In this document: one piece after another, positions 54,427 to 63,049 of the stretch
Layout: every line of letters begins with the position of its first letter
How positions within the stretch are numbered: position 1 is the first letter of the stretch
Source: an uncultured Tenacibaculum sp.
GTDB taxonomy: Bacteria > Bacteroidota > Bacteroidia > Flavobacteriales > Flavobacteriaceae
Direction of reading: 5' to 3'
Assembly: GCF_947494125.1 (NCBI RefSeq)
Contig: NZ_CANLTU010000001.1
Span: 698,193-762,192 of the forward strand
DNA length: 64,000 nucleotides
Program-made: the position numbers and the translations under genes
The notes under the pieces: generated by a model
Seen by the model: only the letters and a program-made list of their open reading frames with translations
Database searches by the model: none
What the model was told of the DNA's origin: nothing

Positions 54427-56043
54427 ATGAAAAAAGTAATATTAATGATTGCTTTAATGACAAGTAGTTTAGTATTAAAAGCACAAGTTACAGATACAGG
54501 TGGAAATGTAGGAATAGGAACAACATCTCCATCAACAATTCTTCATGTAGCAAGTAGTGCTCCTGTAGTTAAAATTCAAAATAGTAATGAAGAAGGTACA
54601 AGTGATAGTTTTCATGGTTGGATAGGCGGTTATGATAAAAATGGAGCTGAAATGTGGTGGTTAGGAGAAGGAAGTACATCTTCTAAACAATTAGGGTTTT
54701 TTACTAGTAGAGTTGGGTATGATTTAAAAATTTTTAATCAAGGAAGTGGTCTTACAGTTAAAGGAAATGGAGCTGTGGGGATAGGTACTACTATTCCTAA
54801 CGCTAAGTTGGATGTAAATGGGAATATTAATTTTGCTTCATCTCAAGGTGTTTGGCTTACAGGGAAAACAGATACTGGAGGAATTAATTCATCTACACAA
54901 TTAAAAACAGGGCATTATCAATCGTTGATTCGACAAAAAACAGCGAGTGATCATGTCGTTAATTTAGGAGGAATAGGAGATGTTTTTGGTTTTTTTGGTT
55001 TTGATAAAAACAGAACAAGTAACGGTATTGATCATTCATTGATAATGAATATTGATAATGGATTTGTAGGAATAGGGACTGTTACACCAACTGCTAAGTT
55101 GGATGTAAATGGGAATATTAATTTTGCTTCATCTCAAGGTGTTTGGCTTACAGGGAAAACAGATACTGGAGGAATTAATTCATCTACACAATTAAAAACA
55201 GGGCATTATCAATCGTTGATTCGACAAAAAACAGCAAGTGATCATGTGGTTAATATAGGAGGAATAGGAGATGTTTTTGGTTTTTTTGGTTTTGATAAAA
55301 ATAGAACAAGCAATGGTGTTGATCATTCTTTAGTAATGAATACTAATAATGGTAATGTAGGTATTGGAACTGTATCTCCGAATGCTAAACTTCAAATTAA
55401 TGATACAGGTTTATCTTCTGTTACAACATTTCAACTTAATAATAGATTTAAATTTAGAGGAGATGGTGTGATGACTTGGGGGCTTAATTCCGATTATGGA
55501 ATTCTTTCTTGGGATTCAGGAAGAACTATAATGGGAGCAAGAGAAGGTAAAGATTTAGTTTTATTAGCTTCGGGAAATGAAAAATTAAGGGTTTTACAAA
55601 ATGGAAATGTAGGTATTGGAACAACGACGATTCCTACGGGTTATAAATTAGCAATAGCAGGAAAAACAATTACTGAAGAGGTAAAAGTACAGTTAAAAGT
55701 AAATTGGCCAGATTATGTATTCGACAAAGCATACGATTTACCAACTCTAAAAGAAGTAGAAAAACACATAGAAGAAAAAGGGCATTTACCAAACATACCA
55801 TCAGCTAAAGAAGTAAAAGAAAATAAAGGGATAGAGTTGGGTAAAATGAATGCTAAATTATTAGAGAAGATTGAAGAGTTAACGTTATATACCATTCAGC
55901 AAGAAAAAGAAATACAAGAGTTAAAAAAGCAAGAAAGAGTAGTTGAAAAACTGAGTAAAGAAATGGAGATTTTAAGGAATGAAAACAAACAGTTAAAAAA
56001 TTTAGCGAAAGAGATAGCATTAATTAAAGCAAAATTAAAATAG
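54427..56043 (+). CDS. tail-fibre-like surface protein 1 with GNVGIGTT repeats
   Basis: A 538-residue secreted protein (signal peptide 1-19, ..LVLKAQ). The body has repeated GNVGIGT-P units, as in phage-tail-fibre-like and peptidase S74-associated proteins of Bacteroidota. Two nearly identical 97-residue copies lie in tandem (residues 126-222 and 223-319; DNA 54802-55092 and 55093-55383). The C-terminal ~125 residues have a conserved block (PDYVFDKAYDLPTLKEVEKH, EENKGIELGKMNAKLL region) and a coiled coil (about 470-538). There is no S74 peptidase. Likely a trimeric surface protein. Confidence 0.8.
   Translation: MKKVILMIALMTSSLVLKAQVTDTGGNVGIGTTSPSTILHVASSAPVVKIQNSNEEGTSDSFHGWIGGYDKNGAEMWWLGEGSTSSKQLGFFTSRVGYDLKIFNQGSGLTVKGNGAVGIGTTIPNAKLDVNGNINFASSQGVWLTGKTDTGGINSSTQLKTGHYQSLIRQKTASDHVVNLGGIGDVFGFFGFDKNRTSNGIDHSLIMNIDNGFVGIGTVTPTAKLDVNGNINFASSQGVWLTGKTDTGGINSSTQLKTGHYQSLIRQKTASDHVVNIGGIGDVFGFFGFDKNRTSNGVDHSLVMNTNNGNVGIGTVSPNAKLQINDTGLSSVTTFQLNNRFKFRGDGVMTWGLNSDYGILSWDSGRTIMGAREGKDLVLLASGNEKLRVLQNGNVGIGTTTIPTGYKLAIAGKTITEEVKVQLKVNWPDYVFDKAYDLPTLKEVEKHIEEKGHLPNIPSAKEVKENKGIELGKMNAKLLEKIEELTLYTIQQEKEIQELKKQERVVEKLSKEMEILRNENKQLKNLAKEIALIKAKLK
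54802..55383 (+). repeat. tandem 291-bp in-frame duplication within surface gene 1
   Basis: Two copies, 54802-55092 and 55093-55383, each 97 codons, almost identical in the first ~200 bases and more divergent later. A recent duplication that keeps frame. Confidence 0.92.
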
Positions 56044-56077
56044 TTTTATATAGTATTGATTTTCGGTTATATAGTAG

Positions 56078-56112
56078 CCACCTTCATAATTTTTTATTGT
56101 GAAGGTGGTTTT
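56078..56112 (+). terminator. intrinsic terminator after surface gene 1
   Basis: Stem CCACCTTCA / TGAAGGTGG followed by TTTTA. The promoter of surface gene 2 begins right behind it. Confidence 0.75.
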
Positions 56113-56118
56113 ATTTTA

Positions 56119-56126
56119 TACTTTTG
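56119..56126 (+). promoter_or_regulatory. promoter of tail-fibre-like gene 2 (TACTTTTG)
   Basis: TACTTTTG with TTG at 56097-56099, a 19-nt spacer. The conserved leader follows, with the hairpin AGGTTA-TTTA-TAACCT; the counterpart in gene 1 has G-U in place of G-C at one pair. Confidence 0.55.
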
Positions 56127-56224
56127 TTTCTGAAAAAGGGCTATGATTTTATACAACTATATATTTTAGGTTATTTATAACCTAGCCTTATTTCTATACA
56201 ATTTACTAATTAAAAATAATTATT

Positions 56225-57502
56225 ATGAAAAAAGTAATATTAATGGTTGCTTTAATGACAAGTAGTTTAATGTTAAAAGCACAAGTTACAGATACAGGAG
56301 GAAATGTAGGTATTGGAACAACAACTCCAGGAGCATCTTTAGAAGTTATAGGGAAAACAAGTAGTAGGTTATTAAGATTAGATGTAAAAAATGAAAATGC
56401 TGCATGGAAAGACCAGATAAATATTAATGGGGATATAGATACGCCATACGGTATAGCATTTTCAGGAAAAGGACACCATAGAGGAGGTTTATATGCAGAG
56501 AATGTTGGAGCTGGTGGTGATGGAAATATTACACTTTGGTCAAGAGCAAATGGTAGTATTATTTTAGAAGGAAATAAAGTAGGTATTGGAACAACTATTC
56601 CAAAAGAAAAGTTACATCTAGAAGGTAATCTTTTGATAGATGTATTTGATAAAGGAAATGAATCTGGTATTTTTTTTAGAGAAGGTTTTAGTCAATCGAA
56701 TAAATACAATTTGTCAATTTTAACTTTTGATCATAATGGTTCGAGTGCAGATGGGTTAAGTATGAATGCTTATGATGGGATTAGTTTTTCTACAGGTTCT
56801 GGTACACGAAATGAACGAATGAGAATAACACAAAATGGAGATGTAGGTATTGGAACTATAAATACATTTGGTCATAAATTAGCGGTTGCAGGTGGTGTTA
56901 TTTTGGATGATAATTTAAAATTTAGATATACAGGTAAAAAAATAGGGTACTATAATGATGAAGACCATAAGGCACAAATACAATTTTATAACTCAACTAA
57001 TGGAAATATTGAAATTGAAAATGTTTGGAATGGAGGAAATGCTGATATCGTTTTAAAACCAGATAATAATGTAATTGTAAGCAATGGTAATGTAGGGATT
57101 GGAACTACAAATACTTTTGGTTATAAATTAGCAGTAAATGGAAATATAGGAGCAAAGGAGATAAAGGTAGAAGTAAATAGCGCATGGCCAGATTATGTGT
57201 TTTCAAAAGAATATCAATTACCTACTCTAAAAGAAGTAGAAAAACATATAGCAGAAAAAGGGCATTTAGTAAATATACCATCTGCGAAAGAAGTAAGAGA
57301 AAATAAAGGTATTGAGCTAGGTAAAATGAATGCTAAATTATTACAAAAAATAGAAGAATTAACATTGTATACCATTCAGCAAGAAAAAGAAATAGGGACT
57401 TTAAAAACTCAAAAAACAGTTATTGAAAAAGTTACCAAAGAAAATAAAGATTTAAAAAAGAGACTAGAAAGACTAGAAAAACTAGTAAATAAACTATTAT
57501 AA
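56225..57502 (+). CDS. tail-fibre-like surface protein 2 with GNVGIGTT repeats
   Basis: A 425-residue paralogue of the preceding gene. The signal peptide is nearly the same (MKKVILMVALMTSSLMLKAQ), as are the first repeat (VTDTGGNVGIGTTTP) and the C-terminal block (PDYVFSKEYQLPTLKEVEKH) with a coiled coil. The middle differs, so the ends are conserved and the centre is variable. The upstream ~110 bp is also conserved, meaning the whole transcription unit was duplicated. Followed by a strong terminator. Confidence 0.8.
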   Translation: MKKVILMVALMTSSLMLKAQVTDTGGNVGIGTTTPGASLEVIGKTSSRLLRLDVKNENAAWKDQININGDIDTPYGIAFSGKGHHRGGLYAENVGAGGDGNITLWSRANGSIILEGNKVGIGTTIPKEKLHLEGNLLIDVFDKGNESGIFFREGFSQSNKYNLSILTFDHNGSSADGLSMNAYDGISFSTGSGTRNERMRITQNGDVGIGTINTFGHKLAVAGGVILDDNLKFRYTGKKIGYYNDEDHKAQIQFYNSTNGNIEIENVWNGGNADIVLKPDNNVIVSNGNVGIGTTNTFGYKLAVNGNIGAKEIKVEVNSAWPDYVFSKEYQLPTLKEVEKHIAEKGHLVNIPSAKEVRENKGIELGKMNAKLLQKIEELTLYTIQQEKEIGTLKTQKTVIEKVTKENKDLKKRLERLEKLVNKLL

Positions 57503-57506
57503 AAAT

Positions 57507-57537
57507 AAAAAGCTCGCCAATTGGCGAGCTTTTTTTA
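57507..57537. terminator. bidirectional intrinsic terminator
   Basis: Perfect palindrome AGCTCGCCAATTGGCGAGCT with A- and T-runs, between convergent genes. Confidence 0.92.
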
Positions 57538-57549
57538 TGTGTATTGAAA

Positions 57550-58563
57550 TTATATATTTAAAGATGTAAATAATTCAATTAATTTAGGACTAGATGGTCT
57601 AGGAGCATCAGAACTAACAATATTTCCAGCTGGGTCAATTAAAACAAATCTAGGGATACCAGTAATTTTGTAGTCAGTAACAAATTTAGAACTCCAACTA
57701 TTGTCTGCAAATAATTGAATTCCTGTTAATTGTTTGTCAGCAATCATTTGTTTCCAAGCTTCATGATCTTTTTTCTGATCAACAGAAATACTTACAAATT
57801 CAATATTTTTTCCATGGTATTGTTTTTCAACTTTTTGTAAAAAAGGAATCTCTTTTTTACAAGGATTACACCAAGTTGCCCAAACATCAACATATACATA
57901 TTTACCTTTTAAATCTTCTAAAGAAGTAGTTCCTCCTTTAATGTTTTCATAACCAGTAAATGAAGGAGAAGTCATACCCTTAGCTAATTTAGTAGCTAAA
58001 TATAATTTGTTAGCATGAACTTTGTTTACATATTTAGTTAAGCCTTTAATGTTTTTTTCTTGAGAAGAAACAAAAGTAGAATCTAATTTAGTTTCTTTAA
58101 TTCTTTTGTTAAAACCATCAACATACGTGTTTATTTTAGTATCGAATTCTTTTTTAGGTAAATCAAAAAGAGCTTTGTCACTAAAAAGTTCTTCTTCTAG
58201 TAAAGAAGATTTAGCTAAGAAACTACTTTCAGTAGATCCTTCACCTGTATAGGTAACTGTCTCGTCAAACTCATTTGTATTAAGTGTCATATTAATAACG
58301 GCACCATTCTTTAAATATAAAGAAGTAGATTCTTTCCCGTCGAAAAGACGATAAAAACCATCTTTAACTTTTAAGGTATCTTTAAACATACCTGTATCGT
58401 CAACTTTAATTGTACGGCTAAATTTTAATTGAGGATTAGAAATTACAACTGAATCAGAATTCTTATTGGTGATTTTTCCTGAAAAAGTAACAAAATCATT
58501 TGGTTCTTTTTTACAAGAAACAACGGCCATAGCGATAGCCATTAAATAAACTATTTTTTTCAT
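57550..58563 (-). CDS. TlpA-like thioredoxin lipoprotein with DUF4369-type N-terminal domain
   Basis: A 337-residue lipoprotein (AIAMAVVSC, Cys ~17). The N-terminal DUF4369-like beta domain (~22-110: FVTFSGKITNKNSDSVVISN), an alpha-helical linker, then a TlpA/AhpC-TSA thioredoxin fold (~195-335) with the redox motif WATWCNPCKKEIPFLQ (~229-244) and cis-Pro region ITGIPRFVLIDPAG. It reduces or exchanges disulfides outside the cytoplasm. It is 4 kb from the disulfide-peptide cluster at the right end, but nothing shows a link. Confidence 0.88.
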   Translation of the reverse strand: MKKIVYLMAIAMAVVSCKKEPNDFVTFSGKITNKNSDSVVISNPQLKFSRTIKVDDTGMFKDTLKVKDGFYRLFDGKESTSLYLKNGAVINMTLNTNEFDETVTYTGEGSTESSFLAKSSLLEEELFSDKALFDLPKKEFDTKINTYVDGFNKRIKETKLDSTFVSSQEKNIKGLTKYVNKVHANKLYLATKLAKGMTSPSFTGYENIKGGTTSLEDLKGKYVYVDVWATWCNPCKKEIPFLQKVEKQYHGKNIEFVSISVDQKKDHEAWKQMIADKQLTGIQLFADNSWSSKFVTDYKITGIPRFVLIDPAGNIVSSDAPRPSSPKLIELFTSLNI

Positions 58564-58651
58564 TAGTGAATAAGTTTAATTATTGTTTAATTTAAGGTTT
58601 GTAGCGTACTAAATTACTAATTTTTAAATTATAGGAAAGCTTTTTAATAAA

Positions 58652-60190
58652 TTACCCTAGCCAACCTTCTCTATCTAGGCTTCTGTATTGGATTGCTTCT
58701 GTTATATGTTCTGATTGGATATGTTCTGAAATGGCTAAATCAGCAATAGTACGAGACACTTTTAATATTCTATCATAAGCTCTAGCAGATAGGTTTAATT
58801 TTTCCATAGCCACCTTTAGTAAGTTATTACTTTCATCAGATAGTTTACAATATTTACGAATTTGTTTTACATTCATTTGAGCGTTGTAATGAATAGTATC
58901 TATAGTAGTAAATCGTTTTGTTTGAATTTCACGAGCTTTTATAACTCTTTTTCTAATTTCAATACTAGATTCACTTTTAGTATCTTCAGATAGTTTATTA
59001 AAAGGAACAGGGGTTACTTCAATATGTATATCAATTCTGTCTAATAAAGGTCCAGAAATTTTACTTAAATAACGTTGCATTTCAGCAGGTGATGAGGTAG
59101 CGGGAGAGTTAGCATCATTAAAATAGCCTGAAGGACTTGGATTCATACTGGCAACTAACATAAAACTACTTGGATAATTTACCGTAAATCGAGCTCTAGA
59201 TATTGTAACTTCCCTGTCTTCTAATGGCTGTCGCATTACTTCTAAGACACCACGTTTAAATTCAGGCAATTCATCTAAAAATAAAACACCATTGTGTGCT
59301 AATGATATTTCTCCGGGTTGTGGTAAATTATTTCCGCCACCAATAAGAGCAATATCTGAACAACTATGATGAGGAGATCTGAAAGGACGGTTATACTGTA
59401 AACCAGAGTTTTTTACTTTACCAACAACAGAATGTATCTTGGTAGTTTCCAAAGCTTCTTGTAAAGTCATAGGAGGTAATATTGACGGTAATCGTTTAGC
59501 CAACATTGTTTTTCCTGCGCCTGGAGGTCCTATTAAAATAATATTATGTCCACCAGCAGCAGCAATTTCCATGCACCTTTTTATACTTTCTTGCCCTTTA
59601 ACATCGGAAAAGTCAAATTCAGAAAAATCTGTACGCTTAAAAAATTCAGATCGAGTGTCAACATAAGTAGGTTTTAATAGTTCGCTAGTATTAAAATGAT
59701 CAATGACTTCCATAATATTATTTACACCAAAAACTTCTAAATCGTTAACGATAGCAGCTTCTTTAGCATTTTCTTTAGGTAGAATAAAGTATTTAAAACC
59801 TTGTTCACGTGCTTTAATAGCTATGGGTAAAGCTCCTTTTATAGGTTGTAAACTTCCATCTAAAGAGAGTTCTCCCATAATAACATATTTGTCTATGTTT
59901 TCAAATTGTATTTGACCAGATGCAGCTAGTATACCAATAGCTAAGGTTAAATCATAAGCAGCACCTTCTTTTCGAATATCAGCGGGAGCCATATTTATAA
60001 TAATTTTTTTACCAGGAAATTTATATCCAATGTTATTTAATGCTGCAGAAATACGATAGGAGCTTTCTCGTACAGCATTATCAGGTAAACCAACAAGATG
60101 GTACCCGATGCCTTTATCAATATTTACTTCAACAATTATTATTGTGGCTTCAATGCCAAATACAGCACTTCCATAGACTTTAACTAGCAT
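58652..60190 (-). CDS. YifB family Mg-chelatase-like AAA+ ATPase
   Basis: A 512-residue protein with an N-terminal Lon-protease-like ChlI fold (1-170: NIGYKFPGKKIIINMAPADI), AAA core with Walker A LIGPPGAGKTMLAKRLP (~218-234), SPHHSCSDIALIGGG (~271-285), Walker B GVLFLDELPEFKRG (~299-312), and a C-terminal zinc-free helical domain (LSARAYDRILKVSRTIADLA). Widespread, often called ComM/YifB; in some bacteria a helicase needed for natural transformation. Confidence 0.92.
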   Translation of the reverse strand: MLVKVYGSAVFGIEATIIIVEVNIDKGIGYHLVGLPDNAVRESSYRISAALNNIGYKFPGKKIIINMAPADIRKEGAAYDLTLAIGILAASGQIQFENIDKYVIMGELSLDGSLQPIKGALPIAIKAREQGFKYFILPKENAKEAAIVNDLEVFGVNNIMEVIDHFNTSELLKPTYVDTRSEFFKRTDFSEFDFSDVKGQESIKRCMEIAAAGGHNIILIGPPGAGKTMLAKRLPSILPPMTLQEALETTKIHSVVGKVKNSGLQYNRPFRSPHHSCSDIALIGGGNNLPQPGEISLAHNGVLFLDELPEFKRGVLEVMRQPLEDREVTISRARFTVNYPSSFMLVASMNPSPSGYFNDANSPATSSPAEMQRYLSKISGPLLDRIDIHIEVTPVPFNKLSEDTKSESSIEIRKRVIKAREIQTKRFTTIDTIHYNAQMNVKQIRKYCKLSDESNNLLKVAMEKLNLSARAYDRILKVSRTIADLAISEHIQSEHITEAIQYRSLDREGWLG

Positions 60191-60360
60191 AACTTCTTCT
60201 TTCTGTTAAAGATATGTATTTTTTTTCAAGGTTTGTTTTCCTCTTTTTTGTATAAGTGAAATTCTTTCTATAACTTTCAAGGCGTAAAATTAAAGTTATG
60301 AGTTAGTTAATAAGATATTATTATCTGTTATAAAAATTAGATCCCCCGAAACTATATTAT

Positions 60361-61044
60361 ATGGAAAAAGAGAAAAAGTCTACGTTAATAGTAGATAGTT
60401 GCCCGCTTATATGTGAGAAATACAAAGAAATACTAACCCCTGTAGACAAAGAATCAGAAATTTATTTGTTTAATATTGATGTAGCTTATAATTATGAAGG
60501 TGCATTTGAAGTGGTTAAAAAAATAATTGAAACTGAATCGTATTTAGATTTTATTATTTTAGAGCTAAAATTGCCTCACACAGAAGATAAAAGAATATTA
60601 TCAGGTTTAGATTTTGGAATTTTAGTAAGAAAATTATTACCTACAACTAAAATAATTGTATCCACTTCATGTAATGATAATTACATGGTGCATAGTATTT
60701 TTAAAAATTTAAACCCTGAAGGTTTTTTAATTAAAAAAGATTTAACTTCTGATAACTTCCAAGAAGCAATTGCATCTATTGTAAATGAAACACCTTATTA
60801 TAGTAGAACAGTTTTAAAGCTTTTGAGAAAAAAAATTTCAAATGAATACTTATTAGATTCAATGGATCGAAAAATATTGTATGAATTATCTATAGGATCA
60901 AGAATGAAAGACTTACCTAATTACATACCACTTTCTGTTGCCAGTATTGAAAAAAGAAAGCGTCAATTACGAAAAGTTTTTGGGGTTAAAAACAAAGGAG
61001 ATAGGGAGTTAATATTAAAAGCTAGAGAAATAGGAGTTATATAA
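60361..61044 (+). CDS. response regulator with degenerate receiver and LuxR-like HTH
   Basis: A 227-residue protein. The receiver-like domain covers ~6-150 (STLIVDSCPLICEKYKEIL). At the usual phospho-acceptor place the sequence is FIILELKLP with Glu68 instead of Asp, and the acidic pair near residue 12 is reduced to one Asp (VDSCP). The switch Lys survives in FLIKKD (~125). The C-terminal ~60 residues (LDSMDRKILYELSIGSRMKD.. LRKVFGVKNK) are LuxR/NarL-like HTH. A Glu at this place often mimics phospho-Asp, so it may act without a kinase. Next gene downstream is the oxidase fusion of the peptide cluster, across a terminator. Confidence 0.78.
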   Translation: MEKEKKSTLIVDSCPLICEKYKEILTPVDKESEIYLFNIDVAYNYEGAFEVVKKIIETESYLDFIILELKLPHTEDKRILSGLDFGILVRKLLPTTKIIVSTSCNDNYMVHSIFKNLNPEGFLIKKDLTSDNFQEAIASIVNETPYYSRTVLKLLRKKISNEYLLDSMDRKILYELSIGSRMKDLPNYIPLSVASIEKRKRQLRKVFGVKNKGDRELILKAREIGVI

Positions 61045-61050
61045 AATTTA

Positions 61051-61075
61051 AAAAGTAAGGTAAATCCTTACTTTT
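61051..61075 (+). terminator. intrinsic terminator after the regulator gene
   Basis: AAAAGTAAGG / CCTTACTTTT stem with TAAAT loop and T-tail (to 61079). Confidence 0.85.
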
Positions 61076-61159
61076 TTTATGGTTTTTTAAGAGTTTTATT
61101 GAAGGTTTAAAAATAGCTTTGGAGGTAACTAAAAATAGCTACCCTAAAAAATATAACTT

Positions 61160-62758
61160 TTGAAAGACACATTAATAAATTTAGTACAGAGATTATTACG
61201 CAGAAATCGCATATCTTTTGATAAAGAAGAGTTATCATTTCAAATACAAAGTCATCCTTCGTATCCGAGTTTACATGCAATAACAGGAGTCTTAGATCAT
61301 TTTAATATAGAAAATGTTGCTGCAGATGTACCTGTAAATACAGAAACCTTATTACAATTACCAGATTGTTTTATCGCTCAGGTAAATACAGCCCAAGGAA
61401 AAGATTTGATTGTTGTAGAAAGAAAAGGCTTAGATTATACTTTATACAATACAGAAAATAAAAAAGAGAAACTTTCAGAAGATGAGTTTCTTAAAAAATT
61501 TACAGGAATTATAGTTGCTGTAGAGCAATCAGAAGATAATACATCAGTAAAAACTAGTTCAAACAGAACAAGTATTTTGGCTTTAGGTATCCTATCTGTT
61601 TTTGCAGCTTTTATGGTTTATAGAAGTTCGGCATCCTTATACACAATTGGGTATTTACTACTTTCTATTGTTGGAATTATAACTAGTATTGCTATTGTAA
61701 AACAAGAATTAGGTTTAAAAACATCAATAGGAGATGCTTTTTGCTCAGGATCAGATGATAAAAAAGATTGTGATGCTGTATTAACCTCAAAAGGAGCAGA
61801 AATATTTAAAGGATATAAATTAAGTGACTTTAGTCTTTTATATTTTACAGGACTAACTCTTTTAACTTTTATTCAAGCAGCAAATCCAGTAATTTCTTAT
61901 ACTATAAGTTTAGTCGCAATACCAGTAACCTTATACTCTATATATTATCAATACGCAGTAGTAAAGAAATGGTGTTTACTGTGTTTAAGTATTGTAGGAG
62001 TTTTATGGCTGCAAGCTTTAGCTCCAGTAATAAGTAATACTTATATCAATAGTTTTATACTAGCAGATGCTATTTCTTTTGGTATGGTGGCCTTTGCTAC
62101 TTGGTTATTATGGTCTCATATAAAACCATTAATTACTGATGTTCATCAACTAAAAAAAGAAAAAATAGAAAATGTAAAGTTTAAAAGGAACTACACTTTA
62201 TTTGAAAGCTTATTACATAAATCTCCTCAGTTAAATCCTCAATTAAACAACAGTAAAGAAATTGTTTTCGGAAATCAAAAATCAAAATTAGAAATAGTTG
62301 TCATAACCAATCCATTTTGTGGGCACTGTAAACCAGTTCATAAACATGTAGATGCTATTTTACACAGGTATGGGAACAATGTAAAAATAAGAGTACGATT
62401 TAATATTAGCACACAAGACACTAATAGTGATGGAGTTAAAATAGCAAGTCGTTTAATAGAAATTTACAATACTAAAGGAGCTACTCAATGTTTGTTAGCC
62501 ATGGATGAAATTTATGAAGGAGAAAAGCCTTCAGTTTGGCTACAGAAATGGGGGACTTGTACGGATGACACTACCTACATTGCTGAATTAGAAAAAGAAA
62601 ATGTTTGGTGCAAAGAGAATTCTATCAATTTTACACCAGAAATATTAATCAATGGAAAATCATTTCCAAAAGAATATGGCAGAACAGATCTAATCTTTTT
62701 TATAGAAGATTTAGAAGAAAATTCTCAGCCATTAGTGCCAATGGAATCAGTATTGTAA
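61160..62758 (+). CDS. C39-like / VKOR / thioredoxin disulfide-forming fusion protein
   Basis: A 532-residue inner-membrane protein, starting with TTG at 61160; no ATG is near. Residues 1-122 have the layout of a C39 peptidase (HPSYPSLHAITGVLDHFNIE, ending DEFLKKFTGIIV) but lack the DCG nucleophile motif and the NHxV histidine, so this part should be inactive. About 137-320: a VKOR domain with several helices, loop cysteines Cys195/Cys204 and the CxxC at WCLLC (Cys272/Cys275). About 365-515: a DsbA-like thioredoxin fold with FCGHC (Cys387/Cys390) and cis-Pro-type IN-FTPEI. It is a self-contained DsbB/DsbA-like oxidase. Stop lies 130 bp before the first Cys-rich peptide gene. Confidence 0.88.
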   Translation: MKDTLINLVQRLLRRNRISFDKEELSFQIQSHPSYPSLHAITGVLDHFNIENVAADVPVNTETLLQLPDCFIAQVNTAQGKDLIVVERKGLDYTLYNTENKKEKLSEDEFLKKFTGIIVAVEQSEDNTSVKTSSNRTSILALGILSVFAAFMVYRSSASLYTIGYLLLSIVGIITSIAIVKQELGLKTSIGDAFCSGSDDKKDCDAVLTSKGAEIFKGYKLSDFSLLYFTGLTLLTFIQAANPVISYTISLVAIPVTLYSIYYQYAVVKKWCLLCLSIVGVLWLQALAPVISNTYINSFILADAISFGMVAFATWLLWSHIKPLITDVHQLKKEKIENVKFKRNYTLFESLLHKSPQLNPQLNNSKEIVFGNQKSKLEIVVITNPFCGHCKPVHKHVDAILHRYGNNVKIRVRFNISTQDTNSDGVKIASRLIEIYNTKGATQCLLAMDEIYEGEKPSVWLQKWGTCTDDTTYIAELEKENVWCKENSINFTPEILINGKSFPKEYGRTDLIFFIEDLEENSQPLVPMESVL

Positions 62759-62765
62759 AAAAGAT

Positions 62766-62858
62766 ATAAAAAGACAAAGCCCTAAAAAGGGCCTTGAATT
62801 TAGAACAATATTCTCTCGCGAAGAATAGACACAAAGGTGAGTGTCTTTAAATGTTCGC
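62766..62858 (-). ncRNA. candidate small RNA with three-way junction and terminator
   Basis: All on the minus strand: promoter box TACTTTTG (62861-62868), outer stem GAACA / TGTTC (62852-62856 with 62803-62807), inner hairpins AGACAC-GTGTCT and TATTCT-AGAATA (about 62811-62847), then terminator arm AAGGCCC with GGGCTTT (62776-62795) and GTCTTTTT. The terminator stem has a G-U pair on this strand but an A-C mismatch on the other, which favours minus-strand use. About 90 nt, antisense-oriented to the peptide operon leader. No known family recognised. Confidence 0.55.
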
Positions 62859-62860
62859 CG

Positions 62861-62868
62861 CAAAAGTA
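62861..62868 (-). promoter_or_regulatory. -7 box of the candidate small RNA (TACTTTTG)
   Basis: Exact fit to TAnnTTTG on the minus strand, just before the outer stem of the RNA; no clear -33 element. Confidence 0.45.
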
Positions 62869-62888
62869 ATTTTTTTAAAATATTAATA

Positions 62889-63047
62889 ATGAAAAAATCA
62901 ATTTTAAATTTTGGGAAGGCTTTAAATAAAGCGGAACAACAAACTATTAATGGTGGTAGAAAGCAATGTGATTCAAATCATGATGGAGTGTGTGAAGATC
63001 GAGGGAGACATTGTTCTGAGTTTTACTGTGTATTAGCGCCTTTTTAA
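62889..63047 (+). CDS. double-glycine leader peptide precursor 1 (4 Cys core)
   Basis: A 52-residue precursor from the ATG at 62889; the GTG further up at 62841 would add 16 residues before the leader and is unlikely. Leader MKKSILNFGKALNKAEQQ-TINGG, 23 residues, ends in the GG site used by C39 transporters. The 29-residue core has four Cys (RKQCDSNHDGVCEDRGRHCS and onward). The CD-N-G-C..HC..YC pattern is shared with precursor 2. Probably exported and disulfide-bonded; role unknown, possibly a bacteriocin or signal. Confidence 0.75.
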   Translation: MKKSILNFGKALNKAEQQTINGGRKQCDSNHDGVCEDRGRHCSEFYCVLAPF

Positions 63048-63049
63048 TA

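Noticed and set aside
54802..55383. Long tandem repeat as CRISPR or satellite
   Set aside because: Two 291-bp copies in frame within a gene; no spacers and no short repeats.
62841..62888. Upstream GTG start of precursor 1
   Set aside because: It adds 16 residues before the leader that have no counterpart in precursors 2 and 3; ATG 62889 aligns all three leaders.
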